Assembly: GCA_011369465.1 (NCBI GenBank)
Contig: DRQG01000131.1
Location: 1 to 45,743, forward strand
Source: Caldithrix abyssi
GTDB taxonomy: Bacteria; Calditrichota; Calditrichia; Calditrichales; Calditrichaceae
Direction: 5' to 3'
Length of the DNA stretch: 45,743 nt
In this document: piece after piece, positions 27,172 through 36,247 of the stretch
Layout of the letters: every line of letters begins with the position of its first letter
How positions within the stretch are numbered: the stretch's first letter is position 1
The notes under the pieces: model-generated
Databases searched by the model: none
What the model was told of the DNA's origin: nothing
What the model saw: the letters and a program-made list of their open reading frames with translations, nothing else
Translations under genes and position numbers: made by a program

Positions 27172-27192
27172 AGCGAAACCCCAGTACAGAAC

Positions 27193-28158
27193 ATGTTTAA
27201 TCTGAAAACAGTCCTGAATCAAATTAACGATACCGACTTGCAGGAATGGCTGCTGCCCCTGGATGGGGCAATCACAAAGGCTCTAAATCATGGTGACTGG
27301 CCCCGCTGGAGATCAATCCTGGAACAATTACCCCTTATAACGCCCTCCGTAATCAATCTGCAAAGCGACTGCATACAAATCGGGACTCCCAATGATGCCC
27401 CGGCGGCGGAAATTACCCGATTGGAGCAGTTGTTAAAAAAGCTGCAACCATGGCGCAAGGGGCCGTATAATCTGTTTGGCATCCATATCGATACGGAATG
27501 GCACTCCGATTTTAAATGGCGCCGTTTTGTCAATCATATCCTGCCGCTCAAGGGTCGGACGGTGCTGGATATCGGCTGTGGAAGCGGATACCACGCCTGG
27601 CGGATGGTTGGCGCCGAAGCGAAAACAGTTATCGGAGTGGAACCGTACCTGTTAAGCACCGTGCAGTTTTTGGCCGTACAAAAGTATGTCCGTAATTATC
27701 CGCTCTATTTTTTACCGGTAGGTGTGGAAGCTTTATCCAAAAACCGCCCGCTCTTTGATACTATTTTTTCATTAGGTTTGCTTTACCATCGGCGCTCACC
27801 GCTGGATCATCTTCTTGATGTGAAGGCAATGCTAAGGGAAAACGGAGAGTTTGTGCTGGAAACGCTTGTAATAGAAGGTGAGAAAGGAGAAGTGCTGGTT
27901 CCGGAAGGCCGCTATGCCAAAATGCGCAATGTCTGGTTTATTCCTACGCCGCTTACTCTGGAATCCTGGCTGGCGCGTTGCGGTTTCACCCAAATCCGGC
28001 TGATTGATGTAAGTAAAACCACCATTCAGGAACAGCGTTCCACCGCCTGGATGCCTTATGAGTCGTTGCCGGACTTCTTAGACGAAAAAAATCCGCACCT
28101 CACCGTAGAAGGATTGCCGGCACCGACAAGAGCGGTATTTATTTGCCGTAAGCCGTAA
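27193..28158 (+). CDS. cmoB: tRNA U34 carboxymethyltransferase
   Basis: CmoB transfers the carboxymethyl group of carboxy-SAM to 5-hydroxyuridine 34, giving cmo5U in tRNAs that read four-codon boxes. The 321-residue protein has the family N-terminal region, WRKGPYNLFGIHIDTEW in the middle, the SAM-binding VLDIGCGSGYHAWRM, and the FSLGLLYHRRSP and AWMPYESLPDFLD segments typical of CmoB. It follows cmoA closely and ends in a short convergent gap with a HAD hydrolase gene. The enzyme that forms ho5U (TrhO or TrhP) is not in the window. Confidence 0.95.
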   Translation: MFNLKTVLNQINDTDLQEWLLPLDGAITKALNHGDWPRWRSILEQLPLITPSVINLQSDCIQIGTPNDAPAAEITRLEQLLKKLQPWRKGPYNLFGIHIDTEWHSDFKWRRFVNHILPLKGRTVLDIGCGSGYHAWRMVGAEAKTVIGVEPYLLSTVQFLAVQKYVRNYPLYFLPVGVEALSKNRPLFDTIFSLGLLYHRRSPLDHLLDVKAMLRENGEFVLETLVIEGEKGEVLVPEGRYAKMRNVWFIPTPLTLESWLARCGFTQIRLIDVSKTTIQEQRSTAWMPYESLPDFLDEKNPHLTVEGLPAPTRAVFICRKP

Positions 28159-28197
28159 AAGATATGCTGTATAAACTTCCAGTATTTACTGAAAATA

Positions 28198-28908
28198 TTA
28201 AAAAATATTTTTTAAATCACTAAACCGTTCCACCACCAATAGCTTACCGTTTTCGTCTTCGATCGGTTCGTCATCCAGTTTCCAGGTGTCGGTATAAGGA
28301 ATGTAAATAGCATACATTCCCGCCCTCAACGCCGGGTTGATGTCGGATTTTGGGCTGTTACCCACCATGCAGGTTTCTTCAGGTTTCCAGCCGTTTTCTT
28401 CAATCAGTTTTAAATAAGCCCGGTCATTCTTCTCGGGTAAAATAAAATACTTTTCCACCAAATCGGCCACCCCTGCGCGGATGATCTTTCCCTCCTGCTC
28501 GTTGTATTCACCTTTGGTTAAAATAAACAGGTGATAATGATGATTCAGATATTTGAGCGTTTCGATAACTTGTTCGAATAAATTTGGTTTATTTACCGGA
28601 TGCGCCTTAAAACGACGGATAATTTCTTCCAATCGTTGCCTATCAAGCGGATTTTTGCTGCGTTTGGTGAATTGCCGAAATAATTCTTCCAGTATGTATA
28701 CAAAATTATGGCTGCCATAGCCGCGTTCCCGTACCACTTTCAGTTCGAGATCATCAAAGGCTTTGATAATATCTTCGCGGGGGAATCCGCCTTCTTCGAT
28801 TAAATCGAAAAAATCATTACTGGCCTGTACGTAATAGATATTGTTTTCCCACAATGTATCGTCCGCATCAAAAATGATCTGTTTGATCTTATACTTTAAG
28901 TCTCTCAT
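28198..28908 (-). CDS. HAD-superfamily hydrolase
   Basis: This 236-residue HAD protein has motif I DADDTLW (an alanine where D-x-D usually shows a small residue), motif II in FILTKGEYNEQ, and motif III/IV in MVGNSPKSDINPALRAGM. A cap of about 80 residues follows motif I, as in subfamily IA phosphatases acting on small phosphate esters. Substrate unknown. I set the start at the ATG at 28908 because agagg lies just upstream and the HAD core begins there; the frame is open back to 28959, but that extension is not typical. It faces the small lipoprotein gene divergently. Confidence 0.75.
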   Translation of the reverse strand: MRDLKYKIKQIIFDADDTLWENNIYYVQASNDFFDLIEEGGFPREDIIKAFDDLELKVVRERGYGSHNFVYILEELFRQFTKRSKNPLDRQRLEEIIRRFKAHPVNKPNLFEQVIETLKYLNHHYHLFILTKGEYNEQEGKIIRAGVADLVEKYFILPEKNDRAYLKLIEENGWKPEETCMVGNSPKSDINPALRAGMYAIYIPYTDTWKLDDEPIEDENGKLLVVERFSDLKNIF

Positions 28909-28976
28909 TTGAACCTCTGTTTTTGAATATAAACTTACGAAAAAGGGTATTATCAGCAAACTTTTTATTTAATACA

Positions 28977-29005
28977 TTGACAATATTATAGTTCGATAAT
29001 ATATT
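28977..29005 (+). promoter_or_regulatory. Strong sigma-70-type promoter of the 55-residue lipoprotein gene
   Basis: TTGACA at 28977-28982, perfect, is followed after 17 bases by TATATT at 29000-29005. The start codon lies 42 bases downstream. This is the best vegetative promoter seen in the window. Confidence 0.7.
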
Positions 29006-29046
29006 AAACGCTTACAGTCCAATATACTTATATATGGGAGGTAGGG

Positions 29047-29214
29047 ATGAAGAAGGTACTTTTAATTATTGCTGCGTTCATACTATCCATTTCTGTTGTG
29101 GCTTGTGGCCAGAAAAAAACCGAAGAACAGCAGCAAGCGCCTCAGGTAGAAGAACAGGTAACTCAGGACACAGCGGCTGCAACTGCAGACACAACACAGG
29201 CTCCGCAAGAGTAA
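29047..29214 (+). CDS. Small lipoprotein of 55 residues
   Basis: This is a very short secreted lipoprotein: MKKVLLIIAAF, a hydrophobic core, and lipobox SVVAC with lipidation at C20. The mature part is about 35 residues, low in complexity and rich in Q, E, T and A, with no fold. The gene has every sign of real expression: a TTGACA/TATATT promoter, a ggagg/aggg site before ATG 29047, and a rho-independent terminator 33 bases after the stop. Small lipoproteins of this sort are common in the envelope of Gram-negative bacteria, but function cannot be read here. Another frame across the same DNA is longer but lacks these signals. Confidence 0.8.
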   Translation: MKKVLLIIAAFILSISVVACGQKKTEEQQQAPQVEEQVTQDTAAATADTTQAPQE

Positions 29215-29246
29215 GTGAAAACAAAACACACTCTTAAAATCAAACT

Positions 29247-29272
29247 AAACCCCTTTTAATAGGGGTTTTTTT
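29247..29272 (+). terminator. Rho-independent terminator after the small lipoprotein
   Basis: The stem aaacccc (29247-29253) with ggggttt (29262-29268), loop of eight bases, ends in a T tract to 29272. Confidence 0.85.
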
Positions 29273-29279
29273 ATTGGTA

Positions 29280-29690
29280 TAAGAAACAAAGTATCGCAAG
29301 ATTTATCTTGCGCTCAGAAAGCAGGCACCTTCGACCCCCACGAGTCGGGACAGGCAGAGCTCAGGATTCGGAGGCTGAGCCCGTCGAAGCCGATAGATGT
29401 GTTCCCTTCGACAAGCTCACCCTTCGACAGGCTCAGGGTTCGGTGGCTGAGCTTGTCGAAGCCAAATATGTTCCCTTCCACTACGCTCAGGGCAAGTAGC
29501 CAACAGCTTACAGCCTATAGCCAAAAGCTAAAAGCCGATGGCTGATCCTTCGACATCGCTCAGGGCAAGTAGCTGATAGCCGACAGCCGATAGCCAAAAC
29601 TAATAACTGATAACTGAAAACTGAAAACTGTCGTAGCGAAGCGAAGAACCCTCCGCAATGGAAAGAAGATGAACCGAGTATTAAAAAATG
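29280..29690 (-). repeat. Composite modular repeat, copy 5, with nested palindromes
   Basis: The perfect palindrome at 29295-29312 (cgcaagat-tt-atcttgcg on the plus strand) lies just past the small lipoprotein's terminator. Beyond it is a block of cttcgacaggctcag / ctgagcttgtcgaag-type palindromes (about 29320-29500), then agccgatagcc words and a final ctgataactgaaaactg run. Read from the minus strand, cagtt words precede ggct words, which precede the palindrome, as in copies 2 and 4. No gene is supported between 29273 and 29717. Confidence 0.7.
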
Positions 29691-29717
29691 TTAAATCTCA
29701 ATGATGAAAACATACCG

Positions 29718-32354
29718 TTATGATGTTTCGGTTTCCAGAATGGAACGAATTTTATGAGAAAGCTCTCTGATAGAGAACGGTTTGTGCAAAAAATTAATCC
29801 CGTCATCTAAAACACCGTTATGAACAATGGTATCCTCCGTGTAGCCGGAGGTAAAAAGGATTTTTAAATCATCCCACTTTTGGACTAATATATCAGCCAA
29901 TTCCTTCCCGCTGATTTCCGGCATAACCAGATCGGTTATCAAAAGATCAAAGCGAATGTTTTCGTCATTGATCATTTTCATGGCCTCCCGGGCATCGGCA
30001 GCTTCCAATACCGTATAGCCTAACGATTTCAGAGCGTTTCCGGTAAATTCACGTACACCCTGATCGTCTTCGACAAATAAGATGGTTTCCTTTCCACCTG
30101 TTATCTCGTTTTCTTCCGGTTTTTTATCCGGTTCTTTATCCTTTTTTGTAACGGCAGGCCAATATATTTTGAAGGTCGTTCCTTCCCCCGGTTCACTGTA
30201 AACATCGATCGAACCATCGTTTTGTTTTACAATGCCATAGGTTGTGGAAAGTCCTAATCCTGTGCCTTTATCCACCTCTTTGGTGGTAAAAAACGGTTCG
30301 AATATTTTTTTTCTGATTTCGTCGTCCATTCCTATTCCCGTATCACTTACCGAAAGAAGAATATGGGCGCCTTTCCGACTTTCGGAATGCAATCTGGTAT
30401 ATGTTTCATCCAGATAAACATTGGAAGTGCTAACGAGAATCCGTTTTGGTTTTTGCGGATCATCTTGCATAAGAATGGCATCGCGGGCGTTAACAATAAG
30501 GTTCATTATTATTTGTTCCAACTGCCCGGGATCTGCCTTGATCGGTGCAACGTCGTCGTTAAGGGATAGCAATAATTCTATATTTTCCCCGATAAGACGT
30601 TGCAGCATTTTGTTCATTTCCTTAATAACTGCATTGATGTTCAGTACTTTAAGATCGATGATCTGTTTACGACTAAAAGCCAGTAACTGACGCGTTAGGT
30701 TTTGAGCACGGTGGCCTGCCTTTTGAATCTCTTCCACATGCCGGCGCAAGGGGTCATCCGTCCTGCTTTTTATCAGGAATAGTTCCGCCTGTCCGCTTAT
30801 CACGGTAAGCAAATTGTTAAAATCGTGGGCAACACCGCCTGCCAGCGTACCTACTGCTTCCATTTTTTGAGAATGACGCAGTTGTTCCTCCAAAGTTTTC
30901 TTTTCGGTTACATCACGCAAGATACCCAGTATGGCCGGCATTCCATCCCATATAATTTTAGATAGATTAACCTCCAACTCGTACGTTTGTCCGCTTTTGG
31001 ACAGGCCTTTAAATTCATACTGGGCCGGAACAAATTCACCTCGTTGGTTTTTTTCTCTTCGCTGTCGAATAAAATCCAAACTTTCGGGCGCCACCAGCCG
31101 CAAAATATCAAAATTCTCTGAATAAAGTTCTTTTTCCGAATATTCAAATATCTTTATAAAACTTGGATTAACCATTACAAGGCGGTTGTCCTGCACAACG
31201 TAGATGGCGTCGTTTGATTGCTCAATAATCTGTCTTAACCGCATCTCGCTATGCAATAAAGCGTCCTGAGCTTTAAGACGCTCCGTAACATCCTGTACCA
31301 CGGTTAATACCATTTGCTCATTATTAAACTGCATCGGAACGCTTGTAATTTCACCGGTTCGGACTTTTCCGTCTAAACACAAAAACTTAGCTTCCGTAAG
31401 AGGAGCGATCTGTCCTTTAGCGACAATGTCCGATAGTCGGCTTTTAAGCAAAACATGATAATCGGGATGAACAAAATCAAATACGTTCTTGCCTGTAAGA
31501 GTTTCCTCATCTGATAAACCAATTAACCGATTTGTGGCCTGGTTGGCGTATAAAATAACGCCCTCTCTATGGGCTACAATAGCATTGGGCGAGGTTTCCA
31601 CTAATTGGCGGTAGCGGTCTTCGCTTTCAATTAAGGCCTTTAAGGCCTTGTTACGTTCAGCCTCGCGTTTTTCCAGATGCTCCAGCATAGCATTAAAACT
31701 TTTGAACAGCTCGCCTATTTCATCATCGCTGTCAGCGTGGACCCGAACACTGAAATCTTCGTTTTCGGTGATTGTTTTAGCCGTATTGGATAAGGACAAA
31801 ATGGGTTCGGTAATCAGGTTTTGCAAACGATTGGCTAACAGCAGTGTAATGAATATAAGTACTAAGAAAATAAGAAACTGAGTTATTATATAGTTTCTGA
31901 TCTTGATATTGAGATTGTCCATTGATGCACAAATAAGCAAACCACCCTTAACCTCATTCAGTAAACGTACGGAATGATAAAGGTACAGATTGCTATTCCG
32001 AATGATCTGCATGCCGTCTTTAAGCTCCAAATCATTCTCCAGTTGCATGTTAAAGCGGGTGTACTTGGCAAAAAGATTTCCGGACTCATCATAAACCGCT
32101 GCATATTGGATATAGGGGATGGACTGCAACCGGGAGAGGATTTGTTCCACGGAATTTTTATTTTTTAATGTGAGTTCGCTTACAATATTATCTCCGATAA
32201 CCCGGGTCATCAGTTCTACATTATCGCTCATTTCCCGTTTGAAAATACGGATATCATTGTATGTTATAATGCCAAACCCGATTATAAGAACAGACACGGA
32301 TACAAGCAGAATCACTGCAATAAGTTTATCCTTAACGGAATTTAAACGGATCAT
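29718..32354 (-). CDS. Hybrid PAS sensor histidine kinase with receiver domain
   Basis: This 878-residue membrane kinase has TM1 (about 11-31), a periplasmic sensor of ~120 residues, TM2 (about 157-176) and HAMP (to ~230). Two PAS domains follow (about 245-360 and 372-490, each closed by a VTE(R/K)-type end), then HisKA with H510 in [11 protein letters not shown], the HATPase domain with GTGLGLST, and a C-terminal receiver with D808 (LLITDLVMP). The HDFNN phospho-acceptor box and fused receiver are typical of hybrid kinases that signal through a phosphorelay or separate regulator. None is encoded alongside; uvrB is divergent. The 3' end faces the repeat-filled gap. Signal unknown. Confidence 0.92.
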   Translation of the reverse strand: MIRLNSVKDKLIAVILLVSVSVLIIGFGIITYNDIRIFKREMSDNVELMTRVIGDNIVSELTLKNKNSVEQILSRLQSIPYIQYAAVYDESGNLFAKYTRFNMQLENDLELKDGMQIIRNSNLYLYHSVRLLNEVKGGLLICASMDNLNIKIRNYIITQFLIFLVLIFITLLLANRLQNLITEPILSLSNTAKTITENEDFSVRVHADSDDEIGELFKSFNAMLEHLEKREAERNKALKALIESEDRYRQLVETSPNAIVAHREGVILYANQATNRLIGLSDEETLTGKNVFDFVHPDYHVLLKSRLSDIVAKGQIAPLTEAKFLCLDGKVRTGEITSVPMQFNNEQMVLTVVQDVTERLKAQDALLHSEMRLRQIIEQSNDAIYVVQDNRLVMVNPSFIKIFEYSEKELYSENFDILRLVAPESLDFIRQRREKNQRGEFVPAQYEFKGLSKSGQTYELEVNLSKIIWDGMPAILGILRDVTEKKTLEEQLRHSQKMEAVGTLAGGVAHDFNNLLTVISGQAELFLIKSRTDDPLRRHVEEIQKAGHRAQNLTRQLLAFSRKQIIDLKVLNINAVIKEMNKMLQRLIGENIELLLSLNDDVAPIKADPGQLEQIIMNLIVNARDAILMQDDPQKPKRILVSTSNVYLDETYTRLHSESRKGAHILLSVSDTGIGMDDEIRKKIFEPFFTTKEVDKGTGLGLSTTYGIVKQNDGSIDVYSEPGEGTTFKIYWPAVTKKDKEPDKKPEENEITGGKETILFVEDDQGVREFTGNALKSLGYTVLEAADAREAMKMINDENIRFDLLITDLVMPEISGKELADILVQKWDDLKILFTSGYTEDTIVHNGVLDDGINFLHKPFSIRELSHKIRSILETETS

Positions 32355-32662
32355 GTATCAGAGTCCCTTACACCAGAAAGACCGTATTTTTGATAAATTC
32401 AGGCCAAACAATGTGTAAACCAAATTGACTTATTTAACCGACCGTAGTATTAAAAAGTTCTGCCAACCGCCCGGATATGAATTATGTTCCCGATTTGTAT
32501 TACGGATTAGAGTATGAAAATCGACATAAATTCAGATTTCATTAACTTAAATTGCGGATAGTATCTTGAACTAATATATTCAAAACATAGTAAGATTACA
32601 GAATAGAAAAAGCATTGCAGATATTTCCAATGGAAGCAGACTGGTTTAATAAGGAATATTAG
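32355..32662. other. Divergent promoter region between kinase and uvrB
   Basis: An AT-rich gap of about 310 bases. A possible plus-strand promoter is TTGACT at 32425-32430 with TATTAA at 32448-32453 (17-base spacing), roughly 210 bases ahead of uvrB; it is only a moderate match. I found no convincing LexA box. No coding frame is supported. Confidence 0.35.
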
Positions 32663-34645
32663 ATGAATCGTTTCAAACTCATATCTAAATATAGTCCACG
32701 CGGCGATCAACCTCAGGCTATTGATGAATTGGTGCGCGGTATCGAACAGGGAAACCGTTTCCAGACTCTTCTTGGGGTAACGGGCAGCGGGAAAACCTAC
32801 ACCATGGCCAATGTGATTGAGCGGGTCAATAAACCCACGCTGATAATTTCACATAATAAAACGCTGGCGGCTCAATTATACGGCGAGTTCCGCTCGTTTT
32901 TCCCCGAAAATGCGGTGGAATATTTTATCAGCTATTATGATTACTACCAGCCGGAGGCCTATTTACCCACTACGGACACCTATATCGAAAAGGACGCCTC
33001 CATCAACGAGGAAATTGATCGTTTGCGTTTGCGGGCTACCAGCTCGGTACTGACCCGCCGTGATGTGGTGGTAGTGGCCAGCGTAAGCTGTATTTACGGC
33101 ATCGGTTCGCCGGATGATTACCGGCAGATGCTGGTGGAAATCAGAAAAGGGATGGAATACAATCGCAGGGAATTACTGCTCAAACTGGTGGATATTCAAT
33201 ATACCCGGAATGATTTTGATTTTCAGCATGGTACATTCCGGGTGCGCGGGGATATCGTGGATATTTATCCGGCTTATGATGACCGGGCCTATCGGCTGGA
33301 ATTCTTTGGAGACGAACTGGAAGCGATCAAAACGTTGGATCCGTTAACAGGCAAAACGGGATCGGCGCCGGACGAGATTACCATTTTCCCCGCCAAACTG
33401 TTTGTAACCACCAGCGAAAAAATGGATCGCGCTAAAACAGCCATTCGCCGGGAGCTGGAAGAACAGTTAAAAAAATTACGCGCTCAGGGAAAGCTTCTGG
33501 AGGCGCAGAGGCTGGAAATGCGCACCAATTTTGACCTGGAAATGATGGACGAAATCGGATACTGTTCCGGAATCGAAAACTATTCCCGCCACATTTCCGG
33601 CCGCGCGCCCGGGCAGCCGGCTTATACGCTGCTCGATTTCTTCCCGGAAGATTTTCTGGTTATCATTGACGAGTCGCATCAGACTATCCCTCAGATTCGG
33701 GCGATGTATAACGGCGATCGTTCACGCAAGGAAACGCTGGTACAGTATGGCTTCCGCCTGCCCAGCGCACTGGATAACCGTCCGCTAAAATTCCACGAGT
33801 TCGAAGAACATTTGCATCAGGTTATTTTTGTTTCGGCAACGCCGGCCGAATACGAACTGGAAAAAAGCGGGGGCGTTATTGTGGAACAGGTCATCCGGCC
33901 CACGGGTTTGATCGATCCGGAAATAGAAATCCGTCCCGTTGCCACCCAGATAGACGACTTGATACACGAAATAAAAGAACGGGCGGCCAAAAAAGAGCGC
34001 ACTCTTGTAACCACACTGACCAAACGTATGGCCGAAGATCTGACCGAATATCTGCAAGCCGCCGGTATCAAAGTGCGGTACCTGCACTCGGAGATAGACG
34101 CTCTGGATCGCGTGGGAATTTTGCGCGATTTGCGTCTGGCGGAATTTGATGCGCTGGTTGGCATCAATCTGCTCAGAGAGGGATTGGACTTGCCCGAGGT
34201 GTCTCTGGTGGCCATTCTGGATGCCGACAAGGAAGGATTTCTGCGTTCTTATGTATCTTTGATGCAGACCGCCGGCCGGGCTGCGCGTAACGTGGGCGGC
34301 AAGGTAATCTTTTACGCCGACCGAACGACCGAGTCTATGCGTCGTACCATGGATGAGTGCAACCGCCGCCGTGCCAAACAGATGCAATACAACCGTGAAA
34401 AAGGCATTACGCCCCAAACCGTATATAAAACCGCCGAAGAAATTTTACAAACCACCTCGGTAGCGGATGTGCGCAAATCGCTGCCTGTGGCAGCCGAACC
34501 GGCGCCGGAATACGACGCCGGAATGGATCGGGAAGAGCTGATTGAGCGGTTAACAGCGGAGATGAAGGCCGCAGCGGCCAATCTGGAGTTTGAGCGGGCC
34601 GCCATATTACGTGACGAGATTGAACAACTGCGCGCTAAGCAGTAA
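32663..34645 (+). CDS. uvrB: Excinuclease ABC subunit B
   Basis: UvrB is the damage-verifying helicase-like subunit of nucleotide excision repair, loaded by UvrA and bound by UvrC. The 660-residue protein has the Walker A GVTGSGKT at residues 38-45 and the damage-probing beta-hairpin region [12 protein letters not shown]. Walker B IDESH, the motif V/VI segments [13 protein letters not shown] and QTAGRAARN, and a C-terminal UVR motif ([18 protein letters not shown]) follow. Length is normal. ATG 32663 is preceded by aagga. Its stop is four bases from the stop of the convergent phosphatase gene. Confidence 0.98.
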   Translation: MNRFKLISKYSPRGDQPQAIDELVRGIEQGNRFQTLLGVTGSGKTYTMANVIERVNKPTLIISHNKTLAAQLYGEFRSFFPENAVEYFISYYDYYQPEAYLPTTDTYIEKDASINEEIDRLRLRATSSVLTRRDVVVVASVSCIYGIGSPDDYRQMLVEIRKGMEYNRRELLLKLVDIQYTRNDFDFQHGTFRVRGDIVDIYPAYDDRAYRLEFFGDELEAIKTLDPLTGKTGSAPDEITIFPAKLFVTTSEKMDRAKTAIRRELEEQLKKLRAQGKLLEAQRLEMRTNFDLEMMDEIGYCSGIENYSRHISGRAPGQPAYTLLDFFPEDFLVIIDESHQTIPQIRAMYNGDRSRKETLVQYGFRLPSALDNRPLKFHEFEEHLHQVIFVSATPAEYELEKSGGVIVEQVIRPTGLIDPEIEIRPVATQIDDLIHEIKERAAKKERTLVTTLTKRMAEDLTEYLQAAGIKVRYLHSEIDALDRVGILRDLRLAEFDALVGINLLREGLDLPEVSLVAILDADKEGFLRSYVSLMQTAGRAARNVGGKVIFYADRTTESMRRTMDECNRRRAKQMQYNREKGITPQTVYKTAEEILQTTSVADVRKSLPVAAEPAPEYDAGMDREELIERLTAEMKAAAANLEFERAAILRDEIEQLRAKQ

Positions 34646-34649
34646 AGAA

Positions 34650-35576
34650 TTATCCGTTGAATGAAAGACCGATGAGTGAAATATCATCTTCAATGGATTC
34701 GCGTCCGGTGAAGGATTTGACGTCGCTTATGAGGCGGTCGAGCACATCATCCAATGGGAGCGCCCGGTTCTTATCGACGATATTTACGATCCGTGCGGTA
34801 GAATATTGCTCATCGGATTCATTCACCGCTTCGTTGATACCGTCGGAATAGAGATACACGCGGTCGCCTTTTTCCATATCCAGTTCCACAACCGTATCTT
34901 CACGCGGAAAATCGAGTCCCACCGGCAAGCCGCCGCTTTTGGGGATTTCTATATGGCCGTTTTGCCGAACGATAATGGGCGGATTATGACCGGCGCGGGT
35001 ATATCGGATACGATTGTTCTTTATGTCGATGATCATATACAACATGGTAAAATAGATGCCCAGTTTATCCAGATAATGGTCTTCGTTGAGGGCGGCAATC
35101 ACCTGATCCGGCGGATTTATTTTATAATAGGGCGGCTCCTGTACCGGTATTTTAAGCAGATTTTTTTGCGACACATTGGTATTTAGAATTTGCGAAAGAC
35201 TCACGCTAAACAGAGCGGCGGGTACACCGTGCCCGGATATATCGATATGGTACAGGCCGATATTGTTCTCATCTAAGCGAAATATATTATAAATATCTCC
35301 GGATACATATTGGGAAGGGAAAAAACGCGCTCTAAATGTGATTGGTTGAACGCCCCGCAATTCCTTGGGCAGCAAACTCATCTGGGCGTCGCGCGCCGCC
35401 GAGAGATCTTTGTCGATTTTAACTAATGCGTTTTTCAGATGTTGGTTTTGCCGCTCCAGTTCTTGTTGTTGCTGCTGCATCTTCTCCAGTAAATAGATTA
35501 AATCGAAACGGCTCATCTGGCTGATATCCGATGGGATATCTCTGATAACTTGCTCCGGTTGCTGCATTCGGGTCAT
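34650..35576 (-). CDS. SpoIIE/PP2C-type serine phosphatase with N-terminal coiled coil
   Basis: This 308-residue cytoplasmic protein has a short N-terminal coiled coil rich in Q and E (about 30-65), a linker with QMSLLPKE, and a SpoIIE-type PP2C domain (about 85-305). Metal-binding acidic residues are visible in SGDIYNIF, YHIDISGHG, YSDGINEA and EDDISLIGL. Such phosphatases often act on anti-anti-sigma factors in partner-switching circuits, the QMSLLPKE linker being typical of RsbU/RsbP-like proteins. No sigma-factor regulators are nearby, so the partner is unknown. A second ATG three codons in has better spacing to aagg and may be the real start. Confidence 0.88.
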   Translation of the reverse strand: MTRMQQPEQVIRDIPSDISQMSRFDLIYLLEKMQQQQQELERQNQHLKNALVKIDKDLSAARDAQMSLLPKELRGVQPITFRARFFPSQYVSGDIYNIFRLDENNIGLYHIDISGHGVPAALFSVSLSQILNTNVSQKNLLKIPVQEPPYYKINPPDQVIAALNEDHYLDKLGIYFTMLYMIIDIKNNRIRYTRAGHNPPIIVRQNGHIEIPKSGGLPVGLDFPREDTVVELDMEKGDRVYLYSDGINEAVNESDEQYSTARIVNIVDKNRALPLDDVLDRLISDVKSFTGRESIEDDISLIGLSFNG

Positions 35577-35743
35577 CCTTGGTAAAATGATCGGTTTTGG
35601 GAATATCGATTTCTATTTGAATAGTCGAACAGTTTGAGAACTACTTTACCATCGCTGACATAAATAAGTGAAAGGGAGCAAAGAACTTTGCGCTGTTTAA
35701 AATTCGGGCAGTTATCCAGGCAAATTTAGAACGAATAATGCAT

Positions 35744-35771
35744 TTGACATAAAATAGACTTAAATTGTAAT
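35744..35771 (+). promoter_or_regulatory. Candidate promoter of ndk-selB
   Basis: TTGACA at 35744-35749 (perfect) is followed after 16 bases by TGTAAT at 35766-35771 (five of six). It is placed 60 bases upstream of the ndk start, in an otherwise gene-free AT-rich stretch. Confidence 0.6.
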
Positions 35772-35830
35772 TTTTATTATTGTTGCTTAAAAACAAAACA
35801 ACCTGTATTGCACATTGAAAGAATAACAAT

Positions 35831-36247
35831 ATGGAACAAACCTTTGCGATTATCAAACCCGATGGAGTGGCCAACGGCCTGGTGGGAGAAATCATCAAAC
35901 GGATCGAAGAGGACGGCATCCGGCTGGCGGCCATGCGGCTAACCAGGTTAGACCGGCGCCGAGCCGAAGGATTTTACTACGTGCACCGATCCAAGCCGTT
36001 CTTTTCTTCTCTGATCGACTATATGACCTCCGGACCCTGCCTGTTGATGGTGTTAACGGCGCCGGACGTAATCAATCGCTGGCGGGAACTTATGGGGCCG
36101 ACAAATCCGGACGAGGCACCGCGGGGCACCATACGGGGCGATATGGGGCTGAATATCGAGCGCAATGTGGTACACGGTTCCGATTCACCGCAATCAGCAC
36201 TTTATGAAATCAATTATTTCTTTCGGGGTACGGATATCGTTGTATGA
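35831..36247 (+). CDS. ndk: Nucleoside diphosphate kinase
   Basis: Ndk equilibrates nucleoside di- and triphosphates through a phosphohistidine. The 138-residue protein has AIIKPDGV at the start, the active histidine H115 in NVVHGSDS, and RGTIRGDMG before it. The order and length are those of the standard bacterial enzyme. The stop overlaps the selB start by four bases (ATGA), so ndk and selB share a message. Confidence 0.97.
   Translation: MEQTFAIIKPDGVANGLVGEIIKRIEEDGIRLAAMRLTRLDRRRAEGFYYVHRSKPFFSSLIDYMTSGPCLLMVLTAPDVINRWRELMGPTNPDEAPRGTIRGDMGLNIERNVVHGSDSPQSALYEINYFFRGTDIVV

Noticed and set aside
29034-29237. 67-residue frame over the small lipoprotein gene
   Set aside because: It is in another frame, starts ahead of the binding site, and lacks a signal peptide; the 29047 frame has promoter, lipobox and terminator.
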